A stretch of 64,000 bases of DNA from Epiperipatus broadwayi (taxonomy: Eukaryota; Onychophora; Udeonychophora; Euonychophora; Peripatidae), in contig JAQFVV010006203.1 in the NCBI GenBank assembly GCA_028023455.1, forward strand, positions 8,154,821-8,218,820, written 5' to 3'. Each line of letters starts with the position of its first letter. The first letter of the stretch is position 1. The notes below the pieces were generated by a model, which was given only the letters and a program-made list of their open reading frames with translations, made no database searches and was not told the origin of the DNA. Shown one piece after another: positions 63,701 to 64,000 of the stretch. The position numbers and the translations under genes were made by a program.

Positions 63701-64000
63701 TAAAATCTCCTTAGATAAGAGTAAGTTATTTTAAAATCTAAATTGGACAATTGTTTGCAACGAAAAATCTTAATTATAATAATAGCTTATGGAATGTTTC
63801 TAACATAAGTTATCTAAGATCTGGATTATAAATTGAAAAATATTTAATTAAATTCCTGAGTTTAGTGAGTCTTGAGGCGATAGATTCCGATAAGGAAAAG
63901 ATATAAATACTCTGTATTTTTAACAAGGATAGAGAGCCATATTGTTAGTGAGAATTGCAGCCAGTATTCACAATTGTTAATGTTTAACATGTCCGGCTAA
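63701..64000. other. AT-rich sequence to the window edge
   Basis: Possibly a continuation of repeat family H. No gene seen. Confidence 0.35.

Overview
This window reads as AT-rich, repeat-laden animal nuclear DNA. The evidence is spliced exons with GT/AG borders, chitin-binding (CBM14, peritrophin-A type) domains, long introns, LTR, LINE and Penelope-like retroelements, SINE-like copies and many di-, tri- and tetranucleotide microsatellites. The Cys-Trp form of the chitin-binding domain fits an arthropod best, but a mollusc or another invertebrate cannot be excluded. No prokaryotic gene, operon or CRISPR array is visible.

The only host gene I can support is on the minus strand. Three exons (49227-49460, 22889-23119 and the terminal exon 17833-18074) each encode one six-cysteine chitin-binding domain. 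All three have phase-1 borders, so they join in frame into the 3' end of an extracellular chitin-binding protein. The implied introns are about 26 kb and 4.8 kb; most of the window is therefore intron or 5' intron/flank of this gene. Any exons further upstream lie outside what I can recognise.

The introns are filled with mobile elements. From left to right: an unclassified family ending in a covarying hairpin (4.1-4.7, 9.1-9.4 and 63.0-63.7 kb); a decayed Penelope-like element (PLE, 9.4-10.3 kb) followed by a ~400-bp tandem family (10.5-11.0 kb, again at 48.0-48.7 kb); an inverted pair of tRNA-like SINEs (13.2-13.4 kb) with a third copy at 52.4 kb that has a 17-bp target-site duplication; a mosaic tetranucleotide satellite (16.3-16.8 kb); LINE relics (24.6-25.1, 29.9-31.3 and 54.0-54.5 kb); a perfect 740-bp palindrome made of two PLE endonuclease fragments (37.1-37.8 kb); a complete but pol-less LTR retrotransposon with a tRNA-Pro-type primer site (37,976-45,030); a head-to-head PLE pair (45.1-46.4 kb); a 380-bp tandem array carrying three hammerhead ribozyme motifs (46.4-47.6 kb); foldbacks; and a PLE fragment between 100-bp inverted repeats (57.6-58.4 kb).

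The most interesting signal is the 46.4-47.6 kb array. It has the architecture of an animal retrozyme, a tandem non-autonomous retroelement whose RNA is cut into unit-length pieces by type I hammerhead ribozymes. Cleavage sites in the two same-strand units are exactly 380 nt apart, stem II shows a compensatory pair change, and all three copies keep a legal NUH cleavage triplet. The array sits directly beside PLE copies and shares with two PLE loci a head-to-head, outward-facing inverted layout. This suggests, but does not prove, that PLE enzymes made all three.
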